A DNA stretch of 64,000 bases from Photobacterium jeanii (GCF_001650345.1 NZ_LVHF01000012.1:1302001-1366000); one strand, 5' to 3'; positions 27,797 to 36,751 are shown, counted from the stretch's first letter. Notes: generated by a model from the sequence alone, not told the origin. Numbers and translations: made by a program.

Positions 27797-28624
27797 ATGA
27801 CCACTTCAATCTTCATCACCGGCTGTAGCACTGGCATTGGCCATGACTGTGCCCTTGCTCTTCATCAACAAGGCTTCCAGGTCATTGCCAGTTGTCGACA
27901 ACAACAAGATGTCGAGCAACTCAGAGCAAAAGGGCTGCACTGTGTTCAGCTCGATCTCACCGACACTGACTCAATTCACAATGCACTTGAAGAAGTATTC
28001 ACCATTACAGGTGGGACACTCGATGTATTGTTTAACAATGGGGCTTATGGTCAGCCGGGTGCCCTTGAAGATTTACCAACCCAAGCATTACGTGATCAAT
28101 TTGAAACTAACTTATTCGGTTGGCATGAACTCACCAAGGCAGTGATCCCTGTCATGCTGCAACAAGGGCGCGGTAAAATCGTGCAAAACAGCTCGGTACT
28201 AGGCCTAGTAGCAATGAAATACCGTGGCGCTTACAACGCCAGTAAGTTTGCATTAGAAGGTTACACCGATACCCTTCGCCTTGAGTTAATGAACACCCCG
28301 ATTAAAATTTGCTTGATAGAGCCAGGGCCGATTGAAAGTCATTTCCGTGAAAATGCAAAAAATATGTTTGAAAAGCACATCGATTTGCAGCAATCGCGTC
28401 ATGCTGAAAATTATCAGAACACATTGGAAAGGTTGGGTAAATCTTCGCCATCTAGCAAATTTACCCTCACGACTGAAGCGGTTTTACGTCCACTATTGCA
28501 GATAATTGAAAGCGATAAGCCTAAAGCCCGCTATTTCGTCACTCAACCAACTTATATCTTTGGCTTCTTGCGCCGGATCTTACCGTCCACGTTATTAGAT
28601 CGTATTCTCAACAAGAGCGATTAA
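27797..28624 (+). CDS. Short-chain dehydrogenase/reductase
   Basis: 275 residues of the classical SDR fold: cofactor motif TGCSTGIG (residues 8-15), NNGAYGQPG, catalytic Ser in QNSSVLG and YNASK (Tyr-x-x-x-Lys). After the PGPIESHF motif a C-terminal extension reaches FGFLRRILPSTLLDRIL, a pattern of the YbbO-like (NADP aldehyde reductase) subgroup. In E. coli, ybbO lies next to tesA-ybbAP and ybbN, as here, so this is probably the YbbO equivalent. Confidence 0.85.
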   Translation: MTTSIFITGCSTGIGHDCALALHQQGFQVIASCRQQQDVEQLRAKGLHCVQLDLTDTDSIHNALEEVFTITGGTLDVLFNNGAYGQPGALEDLPTQALRDQFETNLFGWHELTKAVIPVMLQQGRGKIVQNSSVLGLVAMKYRGAYNASKFALEGYTDTLRLELMNTPIKICLIEPGPIESHFRENAKNMFEKHIDLQQSRHAENYQNTLERLGKSSPSSKFTLTTEAVLRPLLQIIESDKPKARYFVTQPTYIFGFLRRILPSTLLDRILNKSD

Positions 28625-28647
28625 CCCAGTAGCCACCTGATAACTAA

Positions 28648-28687
28648 GAAGATCATTCACTGAGTTTCGAATGATCTTCTCTTTTGT
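28648..28687 (+). terminator. Terminator of the SDR gene
   Basis: Stem AGAAGATCATTC / GAATGATCTTCT followed by CTTTTG. Confidence 0.8.
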
Positions 28688-28924
28688 TGTAATTCTTACT
28701 CTCTCACACAAAAAACACAGCTAAATGACCATATTGACTCGCAATCCTTTGTGTTAAATCAGAAAAACACCCCGCCCCTTGGGATATAGTCCGTTTTCAT
28801 CAAAAATCAGCAATATCGTAATATTACTGTCACAGAGTGATCGTAAATTAGTCACTGTTGGACATACCCAGCCGACACAACAAAAGAATAAAAAACAAAA
28901 ACGATAACCATCCCGAGGAACACC
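28688..28924. other. Intergenic region before the 23-codon ORF
   Basis: 237 bp without a long frame. AT-rich stretches around 28800-28910 could hold the promoter of the small peptide transcript; no strong -35/-10 pair stands out. Confidence 0.35.
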
Positions 28925-28996
28925 ATGTCTCTACGACAGCTCAACCTGCTTTGTGCGTGTGTCACACTCGCCCTGCTACTGACGTTTAATGGTTAA
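28925..28996 (+). CDS. Possible 23-residue hydrophobic peptide
   Basis: ATG 28925 to TAA 28996, preceded by a good Shine-Dalgarno GAGGAA 5 nt upstream. The product (MSLRQLNLLCACVTLALLLT then FNG) has 8 Leu in 23 residues and one 16-residue hydrophobic segment, so it could be a single-pass small membrane protein. The stop codon is the first base of a perfect terminator stem, giving a compact SD-ORF-terminator gene. A leucine leader peptide is less likely because no leucine pathway gene follows. Unrecognised. Confidence 0.5.
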   Translation: MSLRQLNLLCACVTLALLLTFNG

Positions 28997-29022
28997 AAAG
29001 GAGAGCTTAGCTCTCCTTTTTA
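28995..29022 (+). terminator. Terminator directly after the 23-codon ORF
   Basis: Perfect stem AAAAAGGAGAGC / GCTCTCCTTTTT around TTA (28995-29006, 29010-29021). Confidence 0.9.
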
Positions 29023-29131
29023 CTTTTGGGCTTCACATTTCACCGCGCGATCACTCTCTACCATTCAATACCTTGATATCTGAACGCTTATCCCCATATA
29101 GTAGGTACAAACAGTTTATGGAATGAATGGC

Positions 29132-29986
29132 ATGTACCAAAACGCAGCTATCGAAATTAACGAGCAAAATTTACAGCAAGTTATTGAACAATCAATGCAA
29201 ACACCTGTGGTAATTAGCTTCTGGGCCCCATCTATGCCGGAAACTGCCGAGGTAAATAACCTGCTAAACAAAATCGCCGCGGATTACCCTGGCATGGTCG
29301 CTCTCGCAACCTTAAACTGTGAAGCACAACCTATGGTTGCCCAACAATTTGGCGTGCGCGGTCTACCAACTGTAGCGCTATTTAAGAATGGTCAACCAGC
29401 CGATGGCTCAGCAGGACCACAAACAGAAGAAAGCCTTCGCGAAATGCTGGCAAAACATCTGCCAAGCCAAGATGAAATAGCCTTAAAGCAAGCACTTAAC
29501 TTTGTTGATAGCCAAGACTACAACCAAGCACTCCCTCTGTTACGTGAACTGGCTCCTAAATTCCCACAACAATCGATTGTGACACTGGCGTTGGCGGAAT
29601 GTTTGGTCGAAACCAATCAGTTTGACGAAGCGGAAACCCTGCTAGCAACCGTACCAATGCAAGATCAAGATGCTAAATACAAAGGCTTGATGGCAAAACT
29701 TGAGCTACACAAACAAGCAAGTGAATCACCTGAGATCCGCCTACTTGAAGAAAAGCTCGCAGCCGAACCAGACAATACGCAAGTTGCTTACGAGCTAGCA
29801 GTGCAATACAGCCAAGTGAACCGCCAAGAGGAGTCACTTGAACTACTGATCACTCTGCTACGTAAAGACATGAATTTCGCTGACGGCAATGCAAAGAAAA
29901 CCATGATGGATATTCTAGCCGCGCTAGGTCAAGGCAACCCGATTGCAGGCCAATACCGCCGTCAACTTTACTCACTGCTGTACTAA
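29132..29986 (+). CDS. cnoX: Thioredoxin-TPR co-chaperone CnoX (YbbN)
   Basis: 284 residues from ATG 29132 (MYQNAAIEINEQNLQQVIEQ); ATG 29123 is also possible. An N-terminal thioredoxin-like domain (to about 110) is followed by TPR repeats (about 115-284). E. coli CnoX (YbbN) hands unfolded proteins to GroEL and DnaK. The catalytic site is altered: the place of WCGPC reads SMPET, so both redox cysteines are missing and it should act only as a holdase. Confidence 0.9.
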   Translation: MYQNAAIEINEQNLQQVIEQSMQTPVVISFWAPSMPETAEVNNLLNKIAADYPGMVALATLNCEAQPMVAQQFGVRGLPTVALFKNGQPADGSAGPQTEESLREMLAKHLPSQDEIALKQALNFVDSQDYNQALPLLRELAPKFPQQSIVTLALAECLVETNQFDEAETLLATVPMQDQDAKYKGLMAKLELHKQASESPEIRLLEEKLAAEPDNTQVAYELAVQYSQVNRQEESLELLITLLRKDMNFADGNAKKTMMDILAALGQGNPIAGQYRRQLYSLLY

Positions 29987-30030
29987 TTCCAATCCGTACC
30001 TCAGTAAGCGAATTTCAATCAAGCCATGCT

Positions 30031-30456
30031 TTAAGCATGGCTTTTTTTACAACATGATGACTGAAAGCTATCTCCCTGTAAGCCCTCGATAATAGGACAC
30101 GCCGAGCCTTCATTCCCCGGGCACTGCTCTGTGAGTGTTTCGAGAGTCAGTTTCATATGTTGAAGCTCTGCGATTTTATGATCGATCTCAGCCAGCTTTT
30201 CCTGCGCCTTTTCTTTCACGTCAGCACTCTTGCGCTCAGGATCACGCGACAAAGCAAGCAGCGCTTTACACTCTTCTAAATTGAACCCCACCATTCGTGA
30301 ACGACGGATCAAATTCAACTCTGCAACATGCGTTTGGTTATAACGCCGATAGCCATTACTCGCACGTTGTGGCGCACTGATAATGCCTTTGTCTTCATAA
30401 AAACGAATCGTCTTGGTCGTTAAATCGGTTTGCTTAGCAATTTCACTGATATTCAT
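30031..30456 (-). CDS. cueR: Cu(I)-responsive MerR-family regulator CueR
   Basis: 141 residues from the ATG at 30456 (MNISEIAKQTDLTTKTIRFY), a MerR winged helix followed by a dimerisation coil and the metal loop C-P-G-N-E-G-S-A-C, i.e. the C-x7-C spacing of CueR. The C-terminus is extra Cys/His-rich (SSCCKKSHA). It diverges from copA, whose promoter carries the matching operator. Confidence 0.93.
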   Translation of the reverse strand: MNISEIAKQTDLTTKTIRFYEDKGIISAPQRASNGYRRYNQTHVAELNLIRRSRMVGFNLEECKALLALSRDPERKSADVKEKAQEKLAEIDHKIAELQHMKLTLETLTEQCPGNEGSACPIIEGLQGDSFQSSCCKKSHA

Positions 30457-30514
30457 AATCACACCGCTTACATACGATAGGTATCACACTATTTTGAGGA
30501 TGACATATTTCTTG

Positions 30515-30545
30515 TTGACCTTCCAGTTGATGGAAGGTTTATTCT
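30515..30545 (+). promoter_or_regulatory. copA promoter with CueR operator
   Basis: -35 TTGACC (30515-30520) and -10 TATTCT (30540-30545) are separated by 19 bp, the overlong spacing typical of MerR-family promoters. Between them lies the dyad ACCTTCC-N7-GGAAGGT (30518-30538), as in CueR boxes. Confidence 0.9.
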
Positions 30546-30633
30546 TTGTCTCAACTCGTAATAGAGAACCTAATTTACACGTCAGAATTAAACCTACGTG
30601 AACCAAATAAAATCGAAAAAAGAAGGTTTCATC

Positions 30634-33582
30634 ATGGCTGAATATACATTACCGCTCCAACGCGTACGTTGTATGAATTGCGCCAATAAAATCAAAACGG
30701 CCCTTGAAACTTTGGCTGAAACGCATGCCGAGGTTAATACTGAGCGCGCTCAAATTCGCAGTCAGGCACCACTTGCCGAGCTTTTCATGACCATTGAAAG
30801 CTTAGGCTACGGGGTTGGTCAACAACATACGCTACCATTAACGGGTCTTTCTTGCGGTCGCTGCGTTGCCAAAGTACAAACCGCTTTTGAAGCAAACCCA
30901 AGAGTCAATCAAGTCACTGTCTCTAAATCAGAAATTACGGTATCTGGTTTACTATCGGCACAAGAAATTGGTCAAGAGATTGAAGCATTAGGCTATGCCA
31001 TTGCAGAGCCAAAAGTGCCGCAACTCATCGACCTTGCACTATCCGGTTTAAACTGTGGTAAATGCGTTGCCAAAGTTGAAAAGGCCTTAAGTGAAGACGT
31101 AGCGATCAGTGAATTTACGGTGACCAAAACTTCCGCCCAAATCACCACCGAACTGGCCTCTGAGCAAGTGATCGCCTTGATTGAAGCACTCGGTTTTAAA
31201 GCCAGCTTATCTGAAACAGTAATGCCCGATGATAATGACGCTAACGCACCATCACCACAGACAGCAAACAGTCACGAGCGTGTATTACCCTCGGAAGACA
31301 TTGCGTTAACCGAGCACTCTGTAACAGAGGCAAGCACAGGCTCAGAACTTGAGGCACAAGCTAACCACTTGCAATTTATGTTATCAGGCATGACATGTGC
31401 CAGCTGTGTCGCATCAGTCGAACAGGCGATTCAATCGGTCGCAGGGGTTGAGCATGTCAAAGTAAACCTTGCCGAGCGTACCGCTTTAGTCAGCGGTTCT
31501 GCATCAGCCGAAGCGATTAGCCAAGCTGTCGATGCCGCTGGTTATGGCGCCGAGTTAAGCCAAGATGAGCAAACACGTCGCGCGCGCCAACAAGAAGATC
31601 AGCAAGCGAGTTATCAAACCCATATTCGTAATGCCTTGATTGCCTTAGCGCTAGGTGTGCCATTAATGGCATGGGGCGTGTTTGGTGGCAGCATGATGAT
31701 CGACTCAGCCACCAGCCAAGTCGCATGGGGAGTTGTTGGTCTTCTCACCCTGACCCTACTTGTCACCAGCGGTCGTCACTTCTTCGTCAACGCGTATAAA
31801 TCGCTTCGCCATCGCCGCGCCACCATGGATACATTAGTGGCTTTAGGCACAGGGGCGGCATGGCTTTATTCCACAATTGTGGTGCTGTTTCCTGATTGGT
31901 TCCCAGGCCAAGCGCGACATGTGTACTATGAAGCATCAGCCATGATCATTGGTTTGATCACCTTAGGTCACGCCATTGAAGCTAAGGCTCGCAGCCGTAC
32001 CTCACAAGCTATTGAGCGCTTACTAGATCTGCAACCACAAACCGCAGTGATCATTCACAATGGCGAAGAAATCGAAGTGCCATTAGAGCAAGTCGAAAAA
32101 GGTATGCAGGTACGTTTGCGCCCAGGCGCCAAGGTGCCAGTCGATGGTATTGTCGAACAAGGGGAATCTTACATTGATGAGTCGATGCTCACAGGTGAAC
32201 CCTTAGCGGTCAGTAAAGCCCAAAGTGATACCGTCCATGCTGGTACTATCAACCAAAACGGCAGCCTGATCTTCCGCGCTGAGCAAATTGGGAACAACAC
32301 CATGCTGGCGCGAATTATCCAACTGGTTCGTCAAGCACAAAGCAGTAAACCTGCACTTGCACGCCTTGCTGACTCCATCTCAGCCGTATTTGTCCCTGTT
32401 GTCATGCTTATAGCGGTAGTAACGGCAATACTCTGGTACATCTTTGGTCCTGAGCCATCAGCCATGTATATGTTAGTAACGGCTACCACTGTGCTGATCA
32501 TTGCCTGCCCTTGCGCCCTTGGGCTAGCAACGCCAATGTCTGTCACCGTTGGGGTTGGTCGCGCAGCTGAATACGGAGTATTGATCCGTGACGCTGAAGC
32601 CATGCAAGTAGCAGCCAAGGTAGATACGGTAGTACTTGATAAAACAGGCACCATTACCGAAGGTAAACCTAAAGTCACAGAAACTCTGACCTATGGAGAT
32701 TTCAGTACATCACAGCTGCTCACGATGGCCGCAAGCCTTGAACAACAATCAGAGCATCCATTGGCGAAAGCCTTTGTCGATGCAGCCAAATTGGCAGATG
32801 TCCCTCTTCACCAACAAACATCATTTAAGGCGATTCCGGGGAAAGGGATTCGTGGTCATATCGACAATAATGAAGTCTTGCTGGGTAATGCCTTGCTACT
32901 GTCGCAATACGGTATTGCAACGGAACAAGCCCAAGCTGACAATGCGCGCCTCGCTCAAACGGGTGCCACCGTTGTCTACTGCGCGGTAAACCAAACACTC
33001 GCAGGCTTGTTCGCGATCAGCGACCCACTACGAGAAGACTCAGCCGAAGCCATCGCACGTTTGAAAAAAATGGGATTGAACGTGGTGATGCTAACAGGTG
33101 ATACCGAACTGACCGCTCGTGCCATCGCTAACCAAGCGAATATTGATGAAGTGATTGCTGGTGTCCTACCCGATGGTAAAGCCGATCTCGTTGCCAAATT
33201 ACAACAACACGGACATCGTATTGCTATGGTGGGTGACGGAATCAACGATGCTCCTGCACTGGCACAAGCCGAAGTCGGTTTAGCCATGGGAGGCGGTAGT
33301 GATGTCGCCATCGAAAGTGCGCAATTTACGCTAATGCGCCATTCAATTCATGGCGTGGCAGATGCTTTACAGCTTTCTCATGCCACCTTGAAAAACATGA
33401 AACAAAACTTGTTTGGTGCCTTTGTCTATAACTCGCTGGGTATTCCTATCGCCGCAGGCGTGTTATTCCCATTTACGGGAACACTATTAAGCCCAGTGGT
33501 TGCAGGGGCTGCAATGGCGCTGTCGTCTATCACTGTGGTGAGTAACGCAAACCGACTAAGACTATTCAAGCCACGTCGTTAG
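30634..33582 (+). CDS. copA: Cu(I)-exporting P1B-type ATPase CopA
   Basis: About 982 residues from ATG 30634; an upstream GTG (30598) would add 12 residues. The N-terminus holds four ferredoxin-like heavy-metal domains with CxxC at 13-16 (CMNC), 74-77 (CGRC), 141-144 (CGKC) and 255-258 (CASC), with a 60-residue acidic linker before the fourth. Eight membrane segments follow, with CPC at 625-627, phosphorylation site DKTGT at 669, and GDGINDAPAL. Exports Cu+ to the periplasm under CueR control. Confidence 0.96.
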   Translation: MAEYTLPLQRVRCMNCANKIKTALETLAETHAEVNTERAQIRSQAPLAELFMTIESLGYGVGQQHTLPLTGLSCGRCVAKVQTAFEANPRVNQVTVSKSEITVSGLLSAQEIGQEIEALGYAIAEPKVPQLIDLALSGLNCGKCVAKVEKALSEDVAISEFTVTKTSAQITTELASEQVIALIEALGFKASLSETVMPDDNDANAPSPQTANSHERVLPSEDIALTEHSVTEASTGSELEAQANHLQFMLSGMTCASCVASVEQAIQSVAGVEHVKVNLAERTALVSGSASAEAISQAVDAAGYGAELSQDEQTRRARQQEDQQASYQTHIRNALIALALGVPLMAWGVFGGSMMIDSATSQVAWGVVGLLTLTLLVTSGRHFFVNAYKSLRHRRATMDTLVALGTGAAWLYSTIVVLFPDWFPGQARHVYYEASAMIIGLITLGHAIEAKARSRTSQAIERLLDLQPQTAVIIHNGEEIEVPLEQVEKGMQVRLRPGAKVPVDGIVEQGESYIDESMLTGEPLAVSKAQSDTVHAGTINQNGSLIFRAEQIGNNTMLARIIQLVRQAQSSKPALARLADSISAVFVPVVMLIAVVTAILWYIFGPEPSAMYMLVTATTVLIIACPCALGLATPMSVTVGVGRAAEYGVLIRDAEAMQVAAKVDTVVLDKTGTITEGKPKVTETLTYGDFSTSQLLTMAASLEQQSEHPLAKAFVDAAKLADVPLHQQTSFKAIPGKGIRGHIDNNEVLLGNALLLSQYGIATEQAQADNARLAQTGATVVYCAVNQTLAGLFAISDPLREDSAEAIARLKKMGLNVVMLTGDTELTARAIANQANIDEVIAGVLPDGKADLVAKLQQHGHRIAMVGDGINDAPALAQAEVGLAMGGGSDVAIESAQFTLMRHSIHGVADALQLSHATLKNMKQNLFGAFVYNSLGIPIAAGVLFPFTGTLLSPVVAGAAMALSSITVVSNANRLRLFKPRR

Positions 33583-33620
33583 AGAATGATTAACGAATAT
33601 TATCGATAATAAAGAATCAT

Positions 33621-33648
33621 CAGGGCTGATCTCAGATCAGCCCTTGTT
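33621..33648 (+). terminator. Terminator of copA
   Basis: Stem GGGCTGATCT / AGATCAGCCC (33623-33643), then TTGTTTC. Confidence 0.8.
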
Positions 33649-33749
33649 TCATTTAACTTACATTCAATCGCAAAATTGTTCATGCTGACGGAGCTGTGAT
33701 ATACCTAAGGTAAACCTTTGTTCACAGTGTATTAGTTCGTGGGAGCATT

Positions 33750-34640
33750 ATGCTGAAATCTGTTGTTCGTCATCTTAAGAGTAAGTGCCTATTTCTCCTT
33801 CCCTTACTCGCCGTCCTTAACGCTATACCATCATGGGCTGAGCCTTTAGTTTGGCACGCCACTGATGGACAGCGACAATTCACGATTCTTGGTTCTGTAC
33901 ATGTCGGCAACCAAGATATGTACCCGCTACCGCAGATCTTTCTCAATCATTGGCAGGAAGCGGATGGTTTGATCGTCGAAGCAAATATTCTTGACACTAA
34001 AATGCCTTCGTTCACTTTTAATCCACCACTAACCCATAGCCTGCTAAGTAAAGAAGACAGCGAAACTCTCAACAAAGTTGCTAAGCAACTTAAGCTCTCT
34101 CCCAATGATCTTTCCTATGTGCCACCTTGGTACAGCGTGATGAGTATCCAGCTAGCATTAGCGTATAACCTTGGCTTACAAGCAGATTTGGGCGTTGACT
34201 ATATCTTGCTTGAGCGTGCCGCTAATCAATCTATGCCAATCTACCAATTAGAAAGCGTCGCGAAGCAAATAGATATGATGAAAAGCCTACCTAGTAACGG
34301 GTTAGACATGCTACTTGCAACCTTGCATGGCTGGGAGAGCATGGATGACCAACTCGATTGCCTACTCGCCACTTGGCAAACAGGCGATAAAGCCAAGCTA
34401 GAGGAGTTATTTGCCGACAGTAGTTACTCACCGGAAACCGATGCCATCTTGATTGATAACCGTAATCAGGATTGGGCTAACCAGCTAAGTGATCCAAAAC
34501 GTTACCCTGCGGGTAATTACATGGTTGTCGTTGGTGCTTTTCACTTATTTGGCGAGAAAGGGCTACCGCAACTATTAACTAAAAAAGGCTTCAGTGTGCG
34601 CTTACTGACCAAAGAAGGGCAATCTCAGTGTGAGTGGTAA
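33750..34640 (+). CDS. TraB/GumN family protein
   Basis: 296 residues, signal peptide cut near SWA (about residue 27). The family start LVWHATDGQRQFTILGSVHVGNQDMYPLP is present (conserved Gly-Ser-x-His), with EANIL, a YQLES motif, and the C-terminal VVVGAFHLFGEKGLP. The TraB/GumN group belongs to the Tiki/EreA superfamily of putative metal-dependent hydrolases; no bacterial substrate is established. Its stop lies 58 bp before the Blc gene, so cotranscription is possible. Confidence 0.85.
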   Translation: MLKSVVRHLKSKCLFLLPLLAVLNAIPSWAEPLVWHATDGQRQFTILGSVHVGNQDMYPLPQIFLNHWQEADGLIVEANILDTKMPSFTFNPPLTHSLLSKEDSETLNKVAKQLKLSPNDLSYVPPWYSVMSIQLALAYNLGLQADLGVDYILLERAANQSMPIYQLESVAKQIDMMKSLPSNGLDMLLATLHGWESMDDQLDCLLATWQTGDKAKLEELFADSSYSPETDAILIDNRNQDWANQLSDPKRYPAGNYMVVVGAFHLFGEKGLPQLLTKKGFSVRLLTKEGQSQCEW

Positions 34641-34698
34641 TTCATCAGTGAATTAGAACCACAATGCGTCCAAGGAACAATAATAAGGATATAAGGAC

Positions 34699-35238
34699 AT
34701 GAAACAGGCACTATTTTCTTTATTCACCCTATTACTTTCTATGGGCTGCACCTCGGTTCCCAGTAAAGTAACACCCGTTACGCCGTTTGATATCAACCAA
34801 TTCACCGGTACTTGGTACGAAATTGCTCGCCTTGACCATTCTTTTGAATCAGGACTATCCAATGTCACTGCGACCTATGAATTGCGTGACGATGGCGGGA
34901 TCAACGTTATCAACCGAGGGTATTCACAAGACAACGTCCAGTGGCAAGAAGCACTAGGAAAAGCCTACTTTGTTACGGAGCCTAATATTGGCCACTTAAA
35001 AGTCTCCTTCTGGGGCCCCTTCTATTCGTCGTATGTTGTATTCGGCTTAGGTGAAAATTACGACTACGCGTTTGTGTCTGGTTATAACGAAGATTATCTA
35101 TGGCTGTTATCGCGAAAGCCAAATGTCGATGCGGCATTGCTTGAGGAGTTTAAACAGATCGCCAAAGAAAAAGGCTTTAATACTGATGAGTTAATTGTTG
35201 TTCAGCACGACCCAATCTCGAATGAAACATCGAATTAA
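34699..35238 (+). CDS. blc: Outer-membrane lipocalin Blc
   Basis: 179 residues; lipobox SMGC (Cys17). Lipocalin motif FTGTWYEIARLDHSFE, then NVTATYEL and the conserved YAFVSGYNEDYLWLLSRKP. Blc-type lipoproteins sit in the outer membrane and bind lysophospholipids or fatty acids. A strong terminator follows. Confidence 0.94.
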   Translation: MKQALFSLFTLLLSMGCTSVPSKVTPVTPFDINQFTGTWYEIARLDHSFESGLSNVTATYELRDDGGINVINRGYSQDNVQWQEALGKAYFVTEPNIGHLKVSFWGPFYSSYVVFGLGENYDYAFVSGYNEDYLWLLSRKPNVDAALLEEFKQIAKEKGFNTDELIVVQHDPISNETSN

Positions 35239-35266
35239 ATACCTGCTAACCACCTAACCCTAATAC

Positions 35267-35298
35267 AAAAAGCCCCAGTGACAATCACTGGGGCTTTG
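35267..35298. terminator. Bidirectional terminator between blc and the duplicated lipoprotein gene
   Basis: Stem AAAGCCCCAGTGA / TCACTGGGGCTTT around CAA, with A-run and T-run on the two sides. Confidence 0.9.
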
Positions 35299-35326
35299 TA
35301 ATTTAGGGGGGGCAAAGAAAAATCGA

Positions 35327-35920
35327 TTAGAAGTGCGCAGTCTTGTGCTTACAACGGTAAATATCAGCGTAAACTGAAGTTGGTGCACCGTGCTCTGTTG
35401 CAACAATCTTGGTGATTTGGTAACGGTTACCCGACATCATGTACGCTTCATTCGCAAGGTTCACTTCTAGGTTTTCAGGCGTCGTTTCTTTAATAAACTG
35501 AGAGCCCAACACCTTACAAGCCGAATTTTCAATTTCAGCGAAAGTGATCGCTTTTACTTGGTGCGCACCCGGTAGAAGCTTAACTGACTCAGCATTGTTA
35601 GTATCTTGAGGAGTATTCGCTGAACATTGGTAAATCGCAGCAACTACGCTTGATGGACGGCGCTTACGGGTTTCCAGTACTTCAACAATGCTGTAGTGAC
35701 TACCACCACTTTGGAACGTCACATTTTTCAGCTCACGATCCACATTGTTAGGGTGAGCATCTTTAATGGTATGAGCTTTTAGTAACTTACAACCCAATAG
35801 ACGTGCTGAGGTTTCTGAAATGTTCGCAATAGTTTGAGCACCTGGCTCAACTCGGATCTTTTTCGTTGCACAGCCAGTTAAAGTTAGAAGGATACAAGAG
35901 AATAGAATTAGCGCTTTCAT
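35327..35920 (-). CDS. Lipoprotein with an internal duplication
   Basis: 197 residues from the ATG at 35920; lipobox LTGC. The mature protein is two similar halves of about 75 residues. Each starts GA(Q/H) and runs through a conserved Cys, then LLxxxxI(K)-(D/E), a central N-x-x-x-x-L motif, and ends (V/T)-x-AxIYxC: GAQTIANISETSARLLGC to AAIYQC, and GAHQVKAITFAEIENSAC to ADIYRC. Each half thus has two Cys that could pair. It recalls small enterobacterial DUF4156/RcsF-like lipoproteins, but I cannot name a family. Function unknown. Confidence 0.75.
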   Translation of the reverse strand: MKALILFSCILLTLTGCATKKIRVEPGAQTIANISETSARLLGCKLLKAHTIKDAHPNNVDRELKNVTFQSGGSHYSIVEVLETRKRRPSSVVAAIYQCSANTPQDTNNAESVKLLPGAHQVKAITFAEIENSACKVLGSQFIKETTPENLEVNLANEAYMMSGNRYQITKIVATEHGAPTSVYADIYRCKHKTAHF

Positions 35921-36115
35921 GACATACACTTATAAATTTTTGATGCGCAATTTTAGCACTACTACGCATCAAGTCTAATAAACGCGTTAATTCACCGCTA
36001 TTTATCGTTCTTTTGAACAAAATACAGACAAAACAAGAGCCTAATAAGAGGATACTGTATATGGCGGCAGGGGCCTGAACGAAAAAAGCCCCGTCTTTCG
36101 ACGAGGCTTTAAAGG

Positions 36116-36216
36116 TGGTCGGTGAAGAGCTGGCTTTTGAATATCTGGGAACCCCCGACCCTCTGGTCCGCGATTCCTAAGAGCTGAGATACGCTACCCA
36201 GCTACGCTATTCACCT
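36116..36216 (-). pseudogene. tRNA-Pro derivative, copy 1
   Basis: 101 nt including encoded CCA, against 77 in the intact tRNA. The acceptor stem (six of seven pairs), A73, CCA and D-arm are kept; 11 extra nt replace the anticodon loop and 13 extra nt replace the T-loop. Variant TAAGAG form. Followed by a terminator with one G-U pair in the stem. Confidence 0.9.
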
Positions 36217-36274
36217 TATAATGTTTTATCGCCTGAACGAAAAAAGCCTCGTCTTTTCGACGAGGCTTTAAAGG

Positions 36275-36375
36275 TGGTCGGTGAAGAGCTGGCTTTTGAA
36301 TATCTGGGAACCCCCGACCCTCTGGTCCGCGATTCCTAAGAGCTGAGATACGCTACCCAGCTACGCTATTCACCT
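36275..36375 (-). pseudogene. tRNA-Pro derivative, copy 2
   Basis: Same 101-nt sequence as copy 1 including the TAAGAG variant. Own downstream terminator (36235-36269 region). Confidence 0.9.
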
Positions 36376-36433
36376 TATAATGTTTTATCGCCTGAACGAA
36401 AAAAGCCTCGTCTTTTCGACGAGGCTTTAAAGG

Positions 36434-36534
36434 TGGTCGGTGAAGAGCTGGCTTTTGAATATCTGGGAACCCCCGACCCTCTGGTCCGCGATTCCTAGGA
36501 GCTGAGATACGCTACCCAGCTACGCTATTCACCT
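36434..36534 (-). pseudogene. tRNA-Pro derivative, copy 3
   Basis: Same 101-nt form, with TAGGAG where copies 1-2 have TAAGAG; this creates a self-complementary TCCTAGGA in the replaced anticodon region. Confidence 0.9.
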
Positions 36535-36592
36535 TATAATGTTTTATCGCCTGAACGAAAAAAGCCTCGTCTTTTCGACGAGGCTTTAAAGG

Positions 36593-36693
36593 TGGTCGGT
36601 GAAGAGCTGGCTTTTGAATATCTGGGAACCCCCGACCCTCTGGTCCGCGATTCCTAGGAGCTGAGATACGCTACCCAGCTACGCTATTCACCT
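36593..36693 (-). pseudogene. tRNA-Pro derivative, copy 4
   Basis: Identical to copy 3 as far as I can see. Confidence 0.9.
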
Positions 36694-36751
36694 TATAATG
36701 TTTTATCGCCTGAACGAAAAAAGCCTCGTCTTTTCGACGAGGCTTTAAAGG

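Noticed and set aside
28925-29022. Leucine attenuator leader peptide
   Set aside because: Leu-rich and followed by a terminator, but the next gene is cnoX, not a leucine gene, and there is no alternative antiterminator stem.
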